NCBI RefSeq assembly: GCF_014274465.1
Contig: NZ_CP060394.1
Location: 2,294,001-2,358,000, forward strand
Direction of reading: 5' to 3'
Origin: Alloacidobacterium dinghuense
GTDB lineage: Bacteria > Acidobacteriota > Terriglobia > Terriglobales > Acidobacteriaceae
DNA: 64,000 nt
A program made the translations under genes and the position numbers. This document shows positions 55,391-63,323 of the stretch, in pieces (positions within the stretch are counted from its first letter, which is position 1; each line of letters starts with the position of its first letter). The notes beneath the pieces were generated by a model that made no database searches, was not told the DNA's origin, and was given only the letters and a program-made list of their open reading frames with translations.

Positions 55391-57262
55391 ATGGATTTAC
55401 AGGAGAAAATTCGGACGCTACCTACCAGGCCTGGCGTCTACCTGTACAAGAATGCCGACGATGAAGTGATCTACGTCGGCAAGGCCAAGAACCTCCGCTC
55501 GCGCGTGCGCTCGTACCTGATGGAGGCCTCGCAGGCCAACGCCAAAACCGGGACGCTGATGCGCGAAGCTGTCGATCTGGATTACATCCTGGTCGATAAC
55601 GAGCACGAGGCGCTGGCGCTTGAGAACAACCTGATCAAGCAGCGCAAGCCGCGCTTCAACATCCTGCTGCGCGATGACAAGACGTATCCATACGTCAAAC
55701 TCACGCTCGGAGACCGCTATCCCAAAGTCTTTGTCACGCGGCGTCTGCGCAAGGACGGCAGCGTCTATTACGGACCTTACTTTCCGGGGAACCTGGCGCA
55801 TCGCATCGTCGACCTGATCCATCGCAGCTTCCTGATTCCGAGTTGCAAGGTAGATCTCTCGCGCTATCATCCGCGTCCTTGTCTGCAGTACTACATCAAG
55901 CGCTGTTTGGGCCCTTGCGTCGAAGGGTTGACGACTCCAGAGGCGTATCGCGAGGCGGTGCGCGATACCCAGATGTTTCTCGAGAGCCGCAGCGCGGAGC
56001 TTGGGAAGTCGCTCGAAGAGCGCATGCAGGTAGCAGCTGCGAGTGAGCAGTTTGAACTGGCTGCGCGCTATCGCGATCTGCTGCGCACGGTTTCCGATCT
56101 GCAGGAGAAGCAGCGTATCGCGTCAACCGAGAACGATGATGCTGATGTATTCGGTTACCACTTTGAGAGTGGCATGCTCGCAGTCAATCTCTTTCACATG
56201 CGCGCCGGAAAGATCGTGGACCGGCGAGAATTCTTCTGGGAGGAATTGCCGGAGTTGATGGAGGCGGAAGATGACGCGCCATCACATGTGCCTGCTGCGT
56301 TCGAAACGGGCGCATTCTTCTCGGCTCTACTGAAGCAGCTTTACATCGATCAGCAGTATGTTCCGCGAAGCATTTATGTGCCTGTCGATTTCGCGGACCG
56401 CGACGCGCTGACTGATCTTCTAAGCCAGCAGACTGATCGCAGGATCGAACTTGCCGTTCCGCAGCGCGGGGAGAAGCGGTCACTCGTCGATCTTGCCGGA
56501 CAGAATGCGAAGCAGAGCTTCGACCAGCGTTTCCGTGTGATGCAGCCAAGCCAAAAGGCAATTCAGGAAACGTTGCAGGACATTATGGTGCTGCCTGAGT
56601 TGCCGAAGCGCATCGAGTGCTTCGATATCTCGCACATTCAGGGTGCGGAGACCGTTGCTTCGCTCGTCGTCTGGGAAAACGGCACGATGAAAAAGTCGGA
56701 CTATCGCAAGTTCCAGATCAAGACGGTAGAAGGCGTTGATGATTTCGCGTCCATGCGCGAGGTGGTCACCCGGCGATACAAGCGCATCTCTGAAGAGAAT
56801 AAGGCGATGCCCAGCCTGATCCTGATCGATGGCGGCCTGGGGCAACTGCATGCTGCTGCCGCCGCTCTTGAAGATCTGGGCTTCACCAGCCAGCCGCTGG
56901 CTTCGATTGCGAAGCGCGAGGAGATCATCTATCTCTACGGGCAGGAAGACGATCCGATTGTGCTCGATCGGCGCTCGCCGGTGCTGCACCTGGTGCAGCG
57001 GATTCGCGATGAGTCGCACCGTTTTGCCGTCAGCTATCACCGGAAGCGGCGGGAAATGCGCGATCGCGACTCCGAATTACTGCAAATTCCTGGCGTTGGA
57101 GCGCGAACAAGGACGCGTTTGCTGGAACATTTTGGCAGTTTACGCAGCGTTCAGAGCGCAGATCTTCAGTCGTTGACGGCGGTTGTTTCACGCAAAACGG
57201 CGGAGCAGATTTACACGCACTTTCACCCTGCGGACTTTCCGATTCTGAACCAGCCAGCCTGA
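55391..57262 (+). CDS. uvrC: UvrABC excinuclease subunit C
   Basis: The dual-incision nuclease of nucleotide-excision repair, with 623 residues. The N-terminal GIY-YIG domain (about 10-95) is TRPGVYLYKNADDEVIYVGK...RVRSYL. Next come the Cys-containing region (CKVDLSRYHPRPCLQYYIKR) and a UVR motif (about 205-240). The RNase-H-like endonuclease half contains FDISHIQGAETVASLV, with the catalytic Asp, and LILIDGGLGQLHAA. Tandem HhH motifs (LLQIPGVGARTRTRLLEHFG) close the protein. It is transcribed alone and followed by two TTTTCAAT repeats. Confidence 0.96.
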   Translation: MDLQEKIRTLPTRPGVYLYKNADDEVIYVGKAKNLRSRVRSYLMEASQANAKTGTLMREAVDLDYILVDNEHEALALENNLIKQRKPRFNILLRDDKTYPYVKLTLGDRYPKVFVTRRLRKDGSVYYGPYFPGNLAHRIVDLIHRSFLIPSCKVDLSRYHPRPCLQYYIKRCLGPCVEGLTTPEAYREAVRDTQMFLESRSAELGKSLEERMQVAAASEQFELAARYRDLLRTVSDLQEKQRIASTENDDADVFGYHFESGMLAVNLFHMRAGKIVDRREFFWEELPELMEAEDDAPSHVPAAFETGAFFSALLKQLYIDQQYVPRSIYVPVDFADRDALTDLLSQQTDRRIELAVPQRGEKRSLVDLAGQNAKQSFDQRFRVMQPSQKAIQETLQDIMVLPELPKRIECFDISHIQGAETVASLVVWENGTMKKSDYRKFQIKTVEGVDDFASMREVVTRRYKRISEENKAMPSLILIDGGLGQLHAAAAALEDLGFTSQPLASIAKREEIIYLYGQEDDPIVLDRRSPVLHLVQRIRDESHRFAVSYHRKRREMRDRDSELLQIPGVGARTRTRLLEHFGSLRSVQSADLQSLTAVVSRKTAEQIYTHFHPADFPILNQPA

Positions 57263-57297
57263 ATCCCCCTCCCCCTCTCCGATCGGATTAGGCTCAT

Positions 57298-57330
57298 TTG
57301 TTTTCAATGATTTAGCGGGGGATCATCCCC
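57298..57330. repeat. TTGTTTTCAAT repeat, copy 2, with hairpin
   Basis: TTGTTTTCAATGATTTA (57298-57314) followed by GCGGGGGATCATCCCC, which can form a GGGG/CCCC hairpin. It is preceded by a C-rich run at 57265-57280. Confidence 0.6.
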
Positions 57331-57369
57331 TTCTATGCCGATGATTCTAATGGGGTTAGGGCGGTTCTA

Positions 57370-57393
57370 GTGTTTTCAATAACTTAGCGGGGG
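57370..57393. repeat. TTGTTTTCAAT repeat, copy 3
   Basis: GTGTTTTCAATAACTTAGCGGGGG, a near copy of the previous unit about 72 bases further on. The 57263-57562 gap holds only these repeats and the terminator at 57416. Confidence 0.6.
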
Positions 57394-57415
57394 TCCTCTT
57401 TGTCATGCAAAATAG

Positions 57416-57440
57416 AAAAGCCCGCAATCGCGGGCTTTTT
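57416..57440. terminator. Bidirectional terminator between uvrC and the PIN gene
   Basis: AAAAGCCCGC (57416-57425) pairs with GCGGGCTTTT (57430-57439) around AATC, with flanking A and T runs. It can end both uvrC and the convergent PIN-domain operon. Confidence 0.85.
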
Positions 57441-57562
57441 CTTCCTATTTCAAGAATAGCAGTTTTCGCGAAATAACACGCCAAATTTGACGGTTTGTAT
57501 GTGGCTTGTTTTCTTTGGCTTGAGAATTATTTTGCAGTTTGGGGGCTTGACAGCACTGTTTG

Positions 57563-57988
57563 TCAAATGAGCGGCGTATTGAAATCGGCAATGAACTGCA
57601 CACCAGGAACATGCAGCTTTACCAGTTGTTTGTCACCGGTCAGGAAGAGATCGACCTTGGCAGAGGCCGCGCACGCCAAGTGAATGGAATCCGCTACTCG
57701 CAACTTGTTCTTCGATCGCAGGCGGCTGAATGGAAGCACGGCGCCTTGGTCGAAAGCGAGAAAATGAAAACCCATGTCACGAATCGTATTCTGAATTACG
57801 GTCTCTTTCTTAGGATCGGTAGACAGAGCGGCTCCAGCGATGATTTCAGCAAGCGCCAGATAGCTGCAGCAGAGATCATCGCCTCGCTCATAACAATGCT
57901 CCAGGATGTGCCGCACACGCGAAACATGCGCGGCATTTCCCTCAAGCAGGTAAATGAAAAGCATAGTATCCCAGCAAATGCGCCTCAC
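57563..57988 (-). CDS. PIN-domain toxin-like RNase (VapC-like)
   Basis: A 141-residue PIN-domain protein. The four acidic residues expected for a Mg2+-dependent RNase are present: Asp7 in ICWDTMLFIYLLEG, Glu48 in LALAEIIAGAA, Asp100 in RVADSIHLACAA and Asp119 in LFLTGDKQL. PIN toxins cleave tRNA or rRNA to halt growth. Its ATG overlaps the stop of an upstream 146-residue gene by 4 bases, the usual antitoxin-toxin layout. The partner is not a recognisable VapB, so the toxin's pairing is unusual. Confidence 0.85.
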   Translation of the reverse strand: MRRICWDTMLFIYLLEGNAAHVSRVRHILEHCYERGDDLCCSYLALAEIIAGAALSTDPKKETVIQNTIRDMGFHFLAFDQGAVLPFSRLRSKNKLRVADSIHLACAASAKVDLFLTGDKQLVKLHVPGVQFIADFNTPLI

Positions 57989-58425
57989 GCGGCATCCTCA
58001 TCCTCTGAGCGCACCCACTGGATAAAGCCCTCGGCTCCGCCCTTGCCTGCTAATTCTTTCTTCAGCAGACCACGCAGCCCTTCCGTCAGTCTCCTGGCAC
58101 GGTCGCTCGGGCTTTCATTCTGAGGGGCGTTGCCGCCAGCATTGCCTGCTCCTACGATTCGGTAGTGGACGATCACCCTCGTTCCGGTTTGCGATTTTGG
58201 CCCCTCGATGCGTGTTATCTCAAGATTGTTCTCATGCTGAAAGCTCTTCGTCTTGATGGAATTGCACACCAACGGGGTGTAATTGAGCGGAAAGTTGAGA
58301 GCTTGAAGGTCTTTGAGCAGGTCCTTGACTGCGATCGAGAATTCGGCGGATCCGGCTTTTTTTGCGGGGCCCACATATTTCAGCAAGGCCATCGCGCGGA
58401 CCTGGTCTGCGAGCGGTAAATCCAT
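57985..58425 (-). CDS. Unrecognised partner of the PIN toxin, candidate antitoxin
   Basis: I do not recognise this 146-residue protein. It has no AbrB, RHH, HTH_3 or Phd motif that would mark a standard VapB. The N-terminal half (about 1-75) is mixed alpha/beta, with QVRAMALLKYVGPAKKAGSA. A central strand region ITRIEGPKSQTGTRVIVHYR is followed by a Gly/Asn-rich linker and a basic C-terminal helix (RRLTEGLRGLLKKELAGKGG). GGAGGAG gives a strong ribosome site. Gene order, a 4-base overlap and a near-consensus promoter with repeated sites argue that it is the antitoxin or regulator of the PIN gene. That role is inferred. Confidence 0.7.
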   Translation of the reverse strand: MDLPLADQVRAMALLKYVGPAKKAGSAEFSIAVKDLLKDLQALNFPLNYTPLVCNSIKTKSFQHENNLEITRIEGPKSQTGTRVIVHYRIVGAGNAGGNAPQNESPSDRARRLTEGLRGLLKKELAGKGGAEGFIQWVRSEDEDAA

Positions 58426-58442
58426 GTCTCCTCCTTAAGAGA

Positions 58443-58506
58443 GACGGATAGATAAGTATTTATATGTCTGTTTAGTCTGTCTGTCAATATCAGTCTATCT
58501 ACCGTC
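58443..58506 (-). promoter_or_regulatory. Promoter/operator of the PIN operon
   Basis: On the minus strand, TTGACA (complement of 58482-58487) and TATAAA (complement of 58459-58464) are separated by exactly 17 bases, close to the consensus promoter. The spacer contains repeated GACAGAC units, and an inverted pair GACGGATAGAT (58443-58453) and ATCTACCGTC (58497-58506) brackets it. This layout suits autorepression by the antitoxin. Confidence 0.7.
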
Positions 58507-58545
58507 AAAAATCCCTACGTTTTCGTGGGCTTGTCCTGCATCGTT

Positions 58546-58580
58546 GAGATTCTTCCGCCTTTGCTCAGGGTCAGGATGAC
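58546..58580. repeat. Dispersed intergenic repeat, copy 5 (degenerate)
   Basis: Runs from GAGATTCTTC to GTCAGGATGAC with a damaged centre. It lies in the gap before the GT39 gene. Confidence 0.5.
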
Positions 58581-58657
58581 AACATGGAGATTTGTAGCGG
58601 AAGGCCAGGGAATATTTGAACTTCACATTTGGGTTCCGTAGTAAAAAGGCAGACACG

Positions 58658-60265
58658 ATGACAACTGCCGCTTCCGGTGTTTCGCATCAGACTCTGCGCC
58701 GCGAGGAGCGGCTGCGCTCCATTCTCTGGGTTGCGTTTCTCTTTGCTGCTCTCAAACTGCTGATCCAGATCATTGGCAATGTGCTGGCGCAGCGGGCGGG
58801 GTATGGGATTTTTCGCGATGAGATGTATTACCTCGTCTGCGGGCGGCATCCGGCGTTCGGCTATGTTGACCAGCCGCCGCTGGTCGCGCTGCAGGCACGC
58901 TTGAGCGAATTGCTGTTTGGCTACCAGACGATGTGGTCGCTGCGGCTGATTTCCGCAGTTGCAGGTGCGGCGAAAGTCTTTCTTACCGGCGTTCTGGTCT
59001 GGGCAATTGGCGGCGGACGCAGGGCTGCAGCCCTGGCGATGCTTGCGGTGATAGCCGGCGGCGTGTATCTCGGCATCGACAGCTATTTATCGATGAACTC
59101 GTTCGATCCTGTCTTGTGGATGCTCTGCGTGTTGGCGCTCATCCGGATTGGGCAATCGGAGTCATCCGCGGAGATTCGGAACTGGTGGATTGTTCTCGGC
59201 GTCAGCGCCGGGCTGGCTTTTGAAAACAAGGATTCCGTCGTTTTCTTTCTGGTTGCGATGCTGGTGGCATTGCTCCTCACGCCGCAGCGCCGCATCTTGG
59301 CGAACCGTTGGTTTGCGGTGTCGGTGCTGCTGATTGTTGTTGTCGCACTGCCGAATTTTCTCTGGCAGGTGCACTACCACTTCCCTACTTTGGAGTGGCT
59401 GCAAAGAGTGCAGGCTACGGGGAAAGATGTGAAACTGCCGCCGCTGCCGTTTCTGTGGGGGCAGATCAACATGCTGACGCCGCACAGCGTTCTGTTGTGG
59501 GGCACGGGCGTGCTCTGGCTGCTGTTTACAAAGGCGGAGCGGAACCTTCGCTTTCTTGGCATCTTCTATATGCTTTTTCTCGCCCTGATGATGGCCCTGC
59601 ACGCGAAGGACTACTATCTTGCTCCGGCGTATCCAGTGTTTTTTGCGGCGGGCGCGGTGGCGTGGTTCCGGTGGGCGCGGCATATCGTATGGCGCAATGC
59701 GCTGATCAGCGTTTACGCGGTCATTGTGGTGATCGGCCTGGTTCTCTTTTTTCCCTTCTCTGTCCCAGTGCTTCCGCCCCAGCAGTGGATCGCTTATGCG
59801 GAGAAGCTGCACTATGTATCGCACGATTCGGAGGTCGAGAAAGACAAGCCGCTGCTGCCGCAGTTCTATGCCGACCGCTTTGGATGGCAGGAATTGGCGG
59901 AGAAGGTCGGGCGCATCTACAACGCGCTTCCGCCGCAGGAGCGGGCTGTGACGGGCATCTTTGGGCAGAACTATGGCGAGGCCGGCGCGATTGATGTATT
60001 GGGGCGCCAGTATGGATTGCCCGAGGCGATCAGCTCGCACCAGACCTATTGGATGTGGGGGCCGCGCGGCTATACGGGCCAGGAGATGATCGTGATTTCC
60101 GATGCGTCGATGCCGCAGATGCTGGAGCGCTACGCTTCATGCGAGGTTGCGGATCGAATGGACAATCCGTATTCCATGCCGTACGAGCGCAGGCCGATTT
60201 ATTTATGCCGTGGCAGAAAGAAGCCGTATGAGGCAGACTGGAAAGAACTCAAGCTCTATCACTAG
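58658..60265 (+). CDS. GT39/ArnT-like membrane glycosyltransferase
   Basis: A 535-residue polytopic transferase of the dolichyl-phosphate-mannose / ArnT type, adding a sugar from a polyprenyl-phosphate donor on the periplasmic face. The catalytic Asp region is YGIFRDEMYYLVCGRHP, followed by FGYVDQPPLVAL. About 11 TM helices are followed by a soluble C-terminal domain (about 390-535, FGWQELAEKVGRIYNALPPQ). The ATG at 58658 is preferred over a TTG at 58616. The acceptor is unknown (lipid A or protein are possibilities). No other sugar-polymer genes are adjacent. Confidence 0.85.
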   Translation: MTTAASGVSHQTLRREERLRSILWVAFLFAALKLLIQIIGNVLAQRAGYGIFRDEMYYLVCGRHPAFGYVDQPPLVALQARLSELLFGYQTMWSLRLISAVAGAAKVFLTGVLVWAIGGGRRAAALAMLAVIAGGVYLGIDSYLSMNSFDPVLWMLCVLALIRIGQSESSAEIRNWWIVLGVSAGLAFENKDSVVFFLVAMLVALLLTPQRRILANRWFAVSVLLIVVVALPNFLWQVHYHFPTLEWLQRVQATGKDVKLPPLPFLWGQINMLTPHSVLLWGTGVLWLLFTKAERNLRFLGIFYMLFLALMMALHAKDYYLAPAYPVFFAAGAVAWFRWARHIVWRNALISVYAVIVVIGLVLFFPFSVPVLPPQQWIAYAEKLHYVSHDSEVEKDKPLLPQFYADRFGWQELAEKVGRIYNALPPQERAVTGIFGQNYGEAGAIDVLGRQYGLPEAISSHQTYWMWGPRGYTGQEMIVISDASMPQMLERYASCEVADRMDNPYSMPYERRPIYLCRGRKKPYEADWKELKLYH

Positions 60266-60289
60266 GAGGCGTGCGAGTTTGGCACACCT

Positions 60290-60306
60290 CAGGGGCTAAA
60301 GCCCTG
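60290..60306. repeat. GGGCTAAAGCCC palindrome, unit 1
   Basis: CAGGGGCTAAAGCCCTG forms a hairpin with the palindromic core GGGCTAAAGCCC. A second unit follows at 60326. Confidence 0.7.
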
Positions 60307-60325
60307 GCGCATCTATGACTTTTTC

Positions 60326-60347
60326 GGCGAGGGCTAAAGCCCTCGCC
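60326..60347. repeat. GGGCTAAAGCCC palindrome, unit 2
   Basis: GGCGAGGGCTAAAGCCCTCGCC is a 9-bp stem with the same core as unit 1. The tandem pair resembles REP-type elements and occupies the GT39-APC gap. Confidence 0.75.
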
Positions 60348-60385
60348 TACCGAACGCTATCTCACCTTTGTAGGAGTTCTGTTCG

Positions 60386-61768
60386 TTGCCAGCAACGCAG
60401 CAAGCCACACAAACTCACGATCTACCGCGCGTTCTGGGCGCGTCGCATGCGACGGCCATCGTTGTAGGCACGATCATCGGCAGCGGCATTTTTCTTGTTC
60501 CGCATGAGATGATGGGCGCGGTTGGGAATTCCGGCCTGGTGTATCTGGCGTGGATTGTAGGCGGCCTGCTCTCGCTCTTTGGCGCGATGACCTACGCGGA
60601 GCTGGGCGCGATGATGCCGTATGCGGGCGGCGAGTATGTCTACATTCGCAATGCCTACGGCGACATGCCGGCGTTTCTCTACATGTGGACGTGGTTTGCC
60701 GTGGCCAAGCCTGCTTCGATCGCCAGCGTGACCAGCGGGCTGGCGCGTACGCTGGCGATCTTTGGCGTCTTCGCATGGCTGGAGCAGCCGGTCTTTCATG
60801 GCTCGACGATCCTCTACTGGTCGCAGCTTTTTGCCATTGCTGCGACTTGGCTGATTACAGGGCTCAACTATCTCGGTATGAAAAAGGCAGGAGATTTTCA
60901 GCTCATCTTCACGTGGCTGAAGGGCGTGCTCATTGTTGTGATCGCTGTTTTCTGTTTCACCTCGCATACCGGGTCGCTGGCGAACTTCAGGACATCGTTT
61001 ACGGGAGCGCAGGGCGGATTTGGCGGCTTTATGGTGGCGATGATTGCCGTGCTCTGGGCCTACGATGGCTGGAACGATCTGACGATGGTGGCAGGCGAGG
61101 TGAAGCGTCCGGAGCGCAGTTTGCCGCTGGCGCTGATTGCCGGGCTGTTCATTGTCGGCGCACTCTACATGGCGACGAATGCGGCGATCCAATACATTCT
61201 GCCGGCGGCGCAGATTGCCTCGTCACCGCGTCCCGCCGTGGCGGCGATGGCGGTCGTGTCGGGGCATGCGGGAGCGATTCTGGTTTCGGCCGCGATGGGG
61301 CTGAGCATATTTGTCACTTTGAACGGCACAATTATGTCGGGGGCGCGGGTTCCTTTTGCCGCCGCACGCGACCGGCTTTTCTTTCATGGCATCGCGCATA
61401 TTCATCCGCGATTTCAGAGCCCATCGACTTCGCTGGTTGTGCAGGCTCTGCTCAGTACGCTGCTGCTGCTGGTCGTGGGGCGCTTCCAGCAGCTTTTTGA
61501 GCTGGCCATTTTTGCCGAATGGCTTTTCTACATGATTACGGCGACGACAATCTTTGTGTATCGGAAGCGATTGCCGGATGCGCCGAGGCCTTACCGGGTG
61601 TGGGGATATCCAGTGCTTCCGGCGCTGTTCGTTGTCGCTTCAGCGGTACTGCTCTATTTCTCCTACGCCGAGAACCTGAAGAACTCGCTGGTGGGAACGG
61701 CGATTATTCTGGCTGGCATTCCTCTGTTTCTGGGAATCCGGCGCAGATATGCGGCCGAGGCGCGCTAA
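60386..61768 (+). CDS. APC-family amino-acid permease
   Basis: A 460-residue amino-acid/polyamine/organocation transporter with 12 TM helices. Family signatures are VVGTIIGSGIFLVPHEMMG (first helix with the unwound Gly-rich segment), AELGAMMPYAGGEYVYIRNA and AVLWAYDGWNDLTMVAGEVK. A TTG start at 60386 is supported by AGGAG upstream and the predicted N-terminus. The substrate could be an amino acid such as serine, threonine or an exchange partner (LAT-type). Its 3' end overlaps the convergent glgA end by 4 bases. Confidence 0.9.
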   Translation: MPATQQATQTHDLPRVLGASHATAIVVGTIIGSGIFLVPHEMMGAVGNSGLVYLAWIVGGLLSLFGAMTYAELGAMMPYAGGEYVYIRNAYGDMPAFLYMWTWFAVAKPASIASVTSGLARTLAIFGVFAWLEQPVFHGSTILYWSQLFAIAATWLITGLNYLGMKKAGDFQLIFTWLKGVLIVVIAVFCFTSHTGSLANFRTSFTGAQGGFGGFMVAMIAVLWAYDGWNDLTMVAGEVKRPERSLPLALIAGLFIVGALYMATNAAIQYILPAAQIASSPRPAVAAMAVVSGHAGAILVSAAMGLSIFVTLNGTIMSGARVPFAAARDRLFFHGIAHIHPRFQSPSTSLVVQALLSTLLLLVVGRFQQLFELAIFAEWLFYMITATTIFVYRKRLPDAPRPYRVWGYPVLPALFVVASAVLLYFSYAENLKNSLVGTAIILAGIPLFLGIRRRYAAEAR

Positions 61769-63219
61769 CTTCTTCTGCGCGCCACTTCCTCGTACACCTT
61801 GACGTAGGCTTCGCCTGGCTTGATCCAGGAGTAATCCTGCAACATGCCATTGCGCATCAGGGTTTGCCATGCGTCCTTGTCGGCGAAGACGGCGAGAGCA
61901 CGCTGCACGGCTCGCAGATAATCGTCGGCATAGTAGCCATGGAATTTGAACCCTGTGCCGGTCTTCGCTTCAGGGTTCCATTCCTCTATGGTGTCGTCGA
62001 GGCCGCCGGTGGCGCGGACGACGGGTACGCTTCCGTATTTGAGGCTGTAGATCTGGTTGAGGCCGCAGGGCTCATAACGCGACGGCATAAGGTAGATGTC
62101 GGACCCGGCGTGAATTTTGTGAGCCAGCGTTTCGTCGTAGGTGATGCGCACGGAGAGCTTATCCGGGAAGCGCTCATGGAGCGAGCGGAAGAGGTTTTCG
62201 TAATATGGCTCGCCCGTGCCCAGGATAATGAGGAAGATATTTTCAAAGCTCAGCTGCTCGATGATCTGTGCGGTTAGGTCGAAGCCCTTCTGAGTCGCGA
62301 GGCGCGAGACGATGCCAAGCACTGCCGCGTCGTCTCTCACATTGGATGCACCGAAGGCGTGAAGCAGGTCGCGCCTGCACTGGGCTTTGCCGCTGAGGTC
62401 TTTGGGCGAATAGTGGGCGGCGATTTTGCCATCGTTCTCAGGGTTCCACTTGTTGTAGTCAACCCCGTTCAGGATGCCGTGCAGATCGGCGGCACGCTTG
62501 GCGAATGCGCCGTCGAGGCCGTTGCCGAATTCCGGCGTCTGAATCTCTTCCGCATATTTGTGGCTGACGGTAGTGATTGAGTCGGAGTAAACGATGCCGC
62601 CCTTCAGGAAGTTGAAGGTGTTGTATTGCTCCACGCGGTCCATGGTGAAGATATCCCACGGCAGGAGCAGGTGTTCGGTGGTCTGCGGCGGGAACCAACC
62701 CTGATATCCGGCATTGTGAACGGTGAGCAAGGTGCCGGAGTTGCGCAGTGCGGGGTCGAAATAGTAGACCGTGCGCAGGTAGACGGAGAGCATCGAAGCC
62801 TGCCAGTCGTGCATGTGGAAGATATCGGGTACGCCCAGATCCTTGCTGGCTTCGAGCACGGCGCGGCAGAAGAGTCCAAAGCGCTCCCAGTTGTCGAGGT
62901 ATTCGCCGGCTTGCGTGCCGTAAGGGGTTTCGCGGTCGAAGAGCTCGGGGTTGTCGATGAAGTAGAACTGGACACCGTCGTGCTTTCCGCCATCGATTAC
63001 TGTGACGAAGCGGTTGTAATACTGGAATGGAATGGTAATGCTGGAGATGACGACCTTCTTCTCAGGAAAATGACTCGACACCTGGCGGTAATACGGGATA
63101 TAGACCGTGACCTGATGGCCGCGCCGGGCGATTTCTTTCGGAAGGGATTCGATGGCATCGGCGAGTCCGCCGGTTTTTACAAAGGGCGCGCATTCTGGCG
63201 CGACAAAGGCGATGTGCAT
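61765..63219 (-). CDS. glgA: Glycogen synthase (ADP-glucose type)
   Basis: Adds glucose from ADP-glucose to the growing alpha-1,4-glucan. Its 484 residues have the ADP-glucose-binding KTGGLADAIESLP (KTGGL at 15-19), FHMHDWQASMLSVYLR, the GT5 retaining-transferase stretch NGVDYNKWNPE, and MPSRYEPCGLNQIYSLKYGS with catalytic Glu residues. Length and motifs are standard. It is divergent from rsmA. No other glycogen genes are in the window. Confidence 0.95.
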   Translation of the reverse strand: MHIAFVAPECAPFVKTGGLADAIESLPKEIARRGHQVTVYIPYYRQVSSHFPEKKVVISSITIPFQYYNRFVTVIDGGKHDGVQFYFIDNPELFDRETPYGTQAGEYLDNWERFGLFCRAVLEASKDLGVPDIFHMHDWQASMLSVYLRTVYYFDPALRNSGTLLTVHNAGYQGWFPPQTTEHLLLPWDIFTMDRVEQYNTFNFLKGGIVYSDSITTVSHKYAEEIQTPEFGNGLDGAFAKRAADLHGILNGVDYNKWNPENDGKIAAHYSPKDLSGKAQCRRDLLHAFGASNVRDDAAVLGIVSRLATQKGFDLTAQIIEQLSFENIFLIILGTGEPYYENLFRSLHERFPDKLSVRITYDETLAHKIHAGSDIYLMPSRYEPCGLNQIYSLKYGSVPVVRATGGLDDTIEEWNPEAKTGTGFKFHGYYADDYLRAVQRALAVFADKDAWQTLMRNGMLQDYSWIKPGEAYVKVYEEVARRRS

Positions 63220-63323
63220 GTAGCGACCACTCCATTGACTTATTCGTGTGATGATGAAGATCGTTGAGCTTTCATTGCTGCCCAGAACAGTGTAAGCCTA
63301 CTCAAGTTAAGAACTTATATAAG

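Noticed and set aside
57547-57566. TTGACA...TGTCAA inverted repeat at the end of the PIN gene
   Set aside because: The arms are only 6 bp and overlap the PIN stop. The strong terminator at 57416 makes a special role unnecessary.
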